A stretch of 64,000 nt of DNA, taken from positions 29,622,599 through 29,686,598 of the forward strand of contig CM055073.1 of the NCBI GenBank assembly GCA_029204045.2, read 5' to 3'. The notes beneath the pieces are model-generated. The model was not told the origin of the DNA, did not search any database, and worked only from the letters and a program-made list of their open reading frames with translations. Positions 61,452 through 64,000 of the stretch are shown here, in pieces. Within the stretch, counting starts at the first letter, position 1. The number at the start of each line of letters is the position of its first letter. Source of the stretch: Tillandsia leiboldiana (Eukaryota > Streptophyta > Magnoliopsida > Poales > Bromeliaceae). Made by a program: the position numbers and the translations under genes.

Positions 61452-62060
61452 TGAATTCTAAAGAAGAAGATCAAAAGAACCCTAAAATTTGAAGAAGAAA
61501 AGGTGCAAAAAAAAGCAAAAAAAATAAAAAAATAAAAATCAACTTTTAACACAGAAATTAGGGCAAATTAAACCCAACGAAATGGAGCTAGAGAACTAAG
61601 ATTGAGCACAACATAGATCAAACAATAAGACAAATAGAAGAACAAAAAAGCAGATTTTAGAATGGAAATCAGGGGAAAATAAACCCTAGTAAGAAACAAA
61701 GATTTTTGAAGCTAAAAGCGCGAAAGCAACGAATTTTCGCGACGAATTGAGGAGAAAATCGAAAAACGGGGGATTTAGGCGGGGTGATCGATCGAATCGA
61801 TGGCGATTCGAGGAAGCGTAAGAGGCGAAATCGGCCTCAATCAGGAATAAGGGTTTCCCTTATTGGGCGATTTTCGCCATGAATCGAGGGAACTGGGACG
61901 CGGAAGAAGCAATTGAGGATCAAACGGAGGAGGAGATCGATCGAGAATTGGGAATCGTGAGAGATCGAGAGCGAATTTGTGGGGGAAAAAAGGGGAGGAG
62001 GGGTAGGAGAAAGGGTAAAGGTCGAAGCTTTGGAGATGGTAGAGAAAAAAAAACAAAAAA
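61452..62060 (-). promoter_or_regulatory. Probable 5' leader and core promoter region of the SAP gene
   Basis: On the minus strand this region is CT-rich near 61950-62090 (tctctctctctttcc), typical of plant leaders. An acceptor-like cttcttcaaattttag precedes the ATG by about 30 bases, so a 5' UTR intron is possible, as in many plant SAP genes, but no donor could be fixed. Sequence just upstream is a simple AT repeat. The transcription start is not determined. Confidence 0.4.
61860..61880 (-). other. Upstream ORF of six codons
   Basis: The minus strand has ATG at 61880-61878 followed by five codons and TAA at 61862-61860 (MAKIAQ). If it lies in the mature leader it could reduce translation of the SAP frame. 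It might instead be removed with an intron. Confidence 0.4.
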
Positions 62061-62090
62061 AAAAAACAAAAAAAAAAGGAAAGAGAGAGA

Positions 62091-62150
62091 GAATTAATTA
62101 ATTAATTAATTAATTAATAATAATAATAATAATAATAGTAATAATTTATT
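62091..62150. repeat. AATT and AAT microsatellites
   Basis: About seven aatt units run directly into about seven aat units, next to the CT-rich region upstream of the SAP gene. Confidence 0.9.
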
Positions 62151-62203
62151 ATTAAAATAAAATAATAGCGGTACATCCGAAATTACCATGTAAATCCGAA
62201 ATA

Positions 62204-62233
62204 TACACCCCACCTCACAATGAGTGGGGTGTA
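62204..62233. other. Perfect 10-bp-stem hairpin
   Basis: TACACCCCAC, a 10-base loop, GTGGGGTGTA. No T-run or other known context follows. Confidence 0.8.
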
Positions 62234-62648
62234 AATGTATAATATACAATTAATATTTTCTATAAAATAATACGACTAAAATGTAATGCAAGTACCTGTA
62301 GAAGTCCAAAATTGCTACTTGGTCCTATTAGATTTTTGCACTTCTTTCACAATATTTCAAAAGTTTCGTGGGGGACCAAATTGCAAAATTGATATAGTAC
62401 AAGGACTGTTGAGATATTATAATTATGATAAAAACAATTAAAAAAAAAAATAAAAAAAATATTTTTTGTACATTACATTTACATTTCACTTATTCTGAGG
62501 TAAAATAAATTTTAGACCACTTCAAAATAATCAATAAAAAAAATTATTAAAAATAAATAAAATATATATTGTATTTGAATGTAAAAATAATATTTGCTCT
62601 AAATAAAAAAATTGAATAATAGCCGAATTGAGTCCACCAACCATACAA

Positions 62649-62667
62649 GGGGCCCTTCATGGGCCCC
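62649..62667. other. Perfect 7-bp GC-only hairpin
   Basis: GGGGCCC, loop TTCAT, GGGCCCC, in otherwise AT-rich DNA. It overlaps two ggccc(c) words. Confidence 0.75.
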
Positions 62668-64000
62668 ACTCATTAATAGCCGTTGATCGATTGGCCGCGG
62701 CGTTAATCGGACGATGATGAGGGGTCGGGCCTCTGGTAGCCGTCCGATCACGAATCAAAGGCTGAGATGTTCTTTCTGGATATATCAACGAGATTATAAA
62801 AAGAATTTATTTTTTTTTTGACTAACAGATTTAAAAAATATTATAATTATATAAACCCACCTTCAAAAAATTTATTTATAAATTTAAATTTATGCATTCA
62901 CCGTTTTTTAAATACAATAAATTATTTATCATTTTTTTAAAAATCGTAAAATTATTTTTAATGTTTAATATAAAAATATGTAAGCTTGGTGAAATTTTTT
63001 AAAAAAATGATGAATTATTTACCGTTTAAACATAATTTTATAAATAAAAATTTTAAATACCAAATTTTATAATTAAAAAATTAGGTTAATTTTATATAAA
63101 CATATTGAATAGTAAATATATTCTTACAAAAGTTTAATTTTTTATATTTTTTCTTTCAAAAATTTTAAATTGTTCGTATATATTTTTCTGATTTGGTTCC
63201 TTCTAAGTCTTAAATTGTTCGTATATATTCTTCTGATTTGGTTCTGTTAGTTAACTGTTTAATTTTTAACAGAATATATGTAAAATATTAATTTTGTCTT
63301 TTTAAATATGTCTTTCTAAAAGTTCCAACGGGTAGAATAGTGTAAAAACATAAAAATGTCTGAAAAGATAAAAAAAAATAATTTTATTTTACTAACCAAC
63401 CAAGATTAAATATTTAATTAATAATTAATTATAATTTTTAAAAAATATATATGCTATTCGAGCCGTATAAAATTAATTTTAAAAAAAATTACAAGATTAG
63501 TGGCACAAAAACTCGTATAAAAAATCTCCCAGCACTTTAACCCGTGTTTTAAATACCTTTTTCTGTATAAATTTTGTATGCATAAAAATATTTGTTTTAT
63601 ATTTTTAGTTGAATTTATTTTGAAAAAACAAAAGAATGGATAGCATGTTAAACGGCTCGGTTTGACCCAAAATTTTGACTTTTGGTGTTTAATTTTAGTA
63701 TTAATTTGAAACGAATTAAGTCAAAATATTTTGTAAAACTAACGAATTTAAATTATTGGTTACTGGATAATCCCAAAGGCCCAACTTAGAAAGATCCAAA
63801 CCGTTCAAACCGATCGAACCAGTTCAAAAAAATTCAATTGGGTTGGTTTTTAATTTAGAATAATAATTCGATTGATTCTATTCAAAAAAAAAAAAAAAAA
63901 AAAAAAATCAAAAAAATCAAAAAAATCGGGTTCGATCCACTAGTATTTTCTCCTTGCTTAGCTATCTATATATAATATAATAAAGAAAAAAAAAAACCAA
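62668..64000. other. AT-rich intergenic DNA, no gene seen
   Basis: Mostly A/T words with a 24-base A-run at 63884-63907 and several nearly repeated phrases (for example aattgttcgtatatat at 63167 and 63212). No open frame with a domain. Confidence 0.55.

Overview
This window looks like nuclear DNA of a flowering plant, probably a monocot. It carries Cassandra-type elements with 5S rRNA-derived LTRs, chromoviral Ty3/Gypsy retrotransposons primed by initiator tRNA-Met, Harbinger, Helitron and LINE remnants, AT-rich intergenic DNA, and one ordinary plant gene. That gene, an AN1 zinc-finger stress-associated protein, most resembles the rice SAP15 type. No species is assigned. The only host protein-coding gene I can support is at 61.0-61.5 kb on the minus strand. 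Most long GC-rich open frames elsewhere lie inside LTRs and are not genes.

Layout. 1-16.6 kb: an LTR of family B' (minus orientation) carries an insertion of a Gypsy-derived element, family A (4173-15308, minus, TSD cccgg, LTRs about 4.1 kb, internal region 2.87 kb). The A/B' junction recurs at 2560/2561 and is followed by a gap of exactly 100 N (3353-3452). A false or real duplication is therefore likely, and the sequence just after the gap looks poorly polished. 16.6-17.1 kb: an inverted arrangement of a small TRIM-like LTR. 17.1-30.9 kb: AT-rich DNA with decayed LTR fragments, a Helitron 3' end, a LINE tail and four long homopolymers.

30.9-57.8 kb: a deeply nested block. Its apparent host is a decayed PIF/Harbinger DNA transposon (transposase remnant 37502-38092, candidate ends near 30871 and 57841). 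Into it came a short-LTR variant of element A (31710-37353), a Cassandra TRIM (38095-38670), and a Gypsy element B (39136-57676, minus, TSD ctatt). Element B's gag-pol was split by two solo LTRs of family A in opposite orientations (44904-48854, TSD atacc; 49791-54528, TSD ggtcg). The second solo LTR holds another Cassandra (53107-53680, TSD ggccc). Nesting therefore reaches four levels: Harbinger, then B, then LTR-A, then Cassandra.

57.8-64 kb: two MITE-like elements, then the SAP gene with a CT-rich probable 5' leader containing a tiny upstream ORF, then microsatellites, two short perfect hairpins and AT-rich DNA.

Most notable points: family A has evidently moved as a non-autonomous element, because two copies share the same broken gag-pol remnant; one copy carries a 2.75-kb LTR deletion in both LTRs; a short hairpin is conserved in all full A LTRs; and Cassandra carries 5S rRNA promoter sequence into these nests. 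All functional statements are inferences from sequence read by eye. No database search was run.
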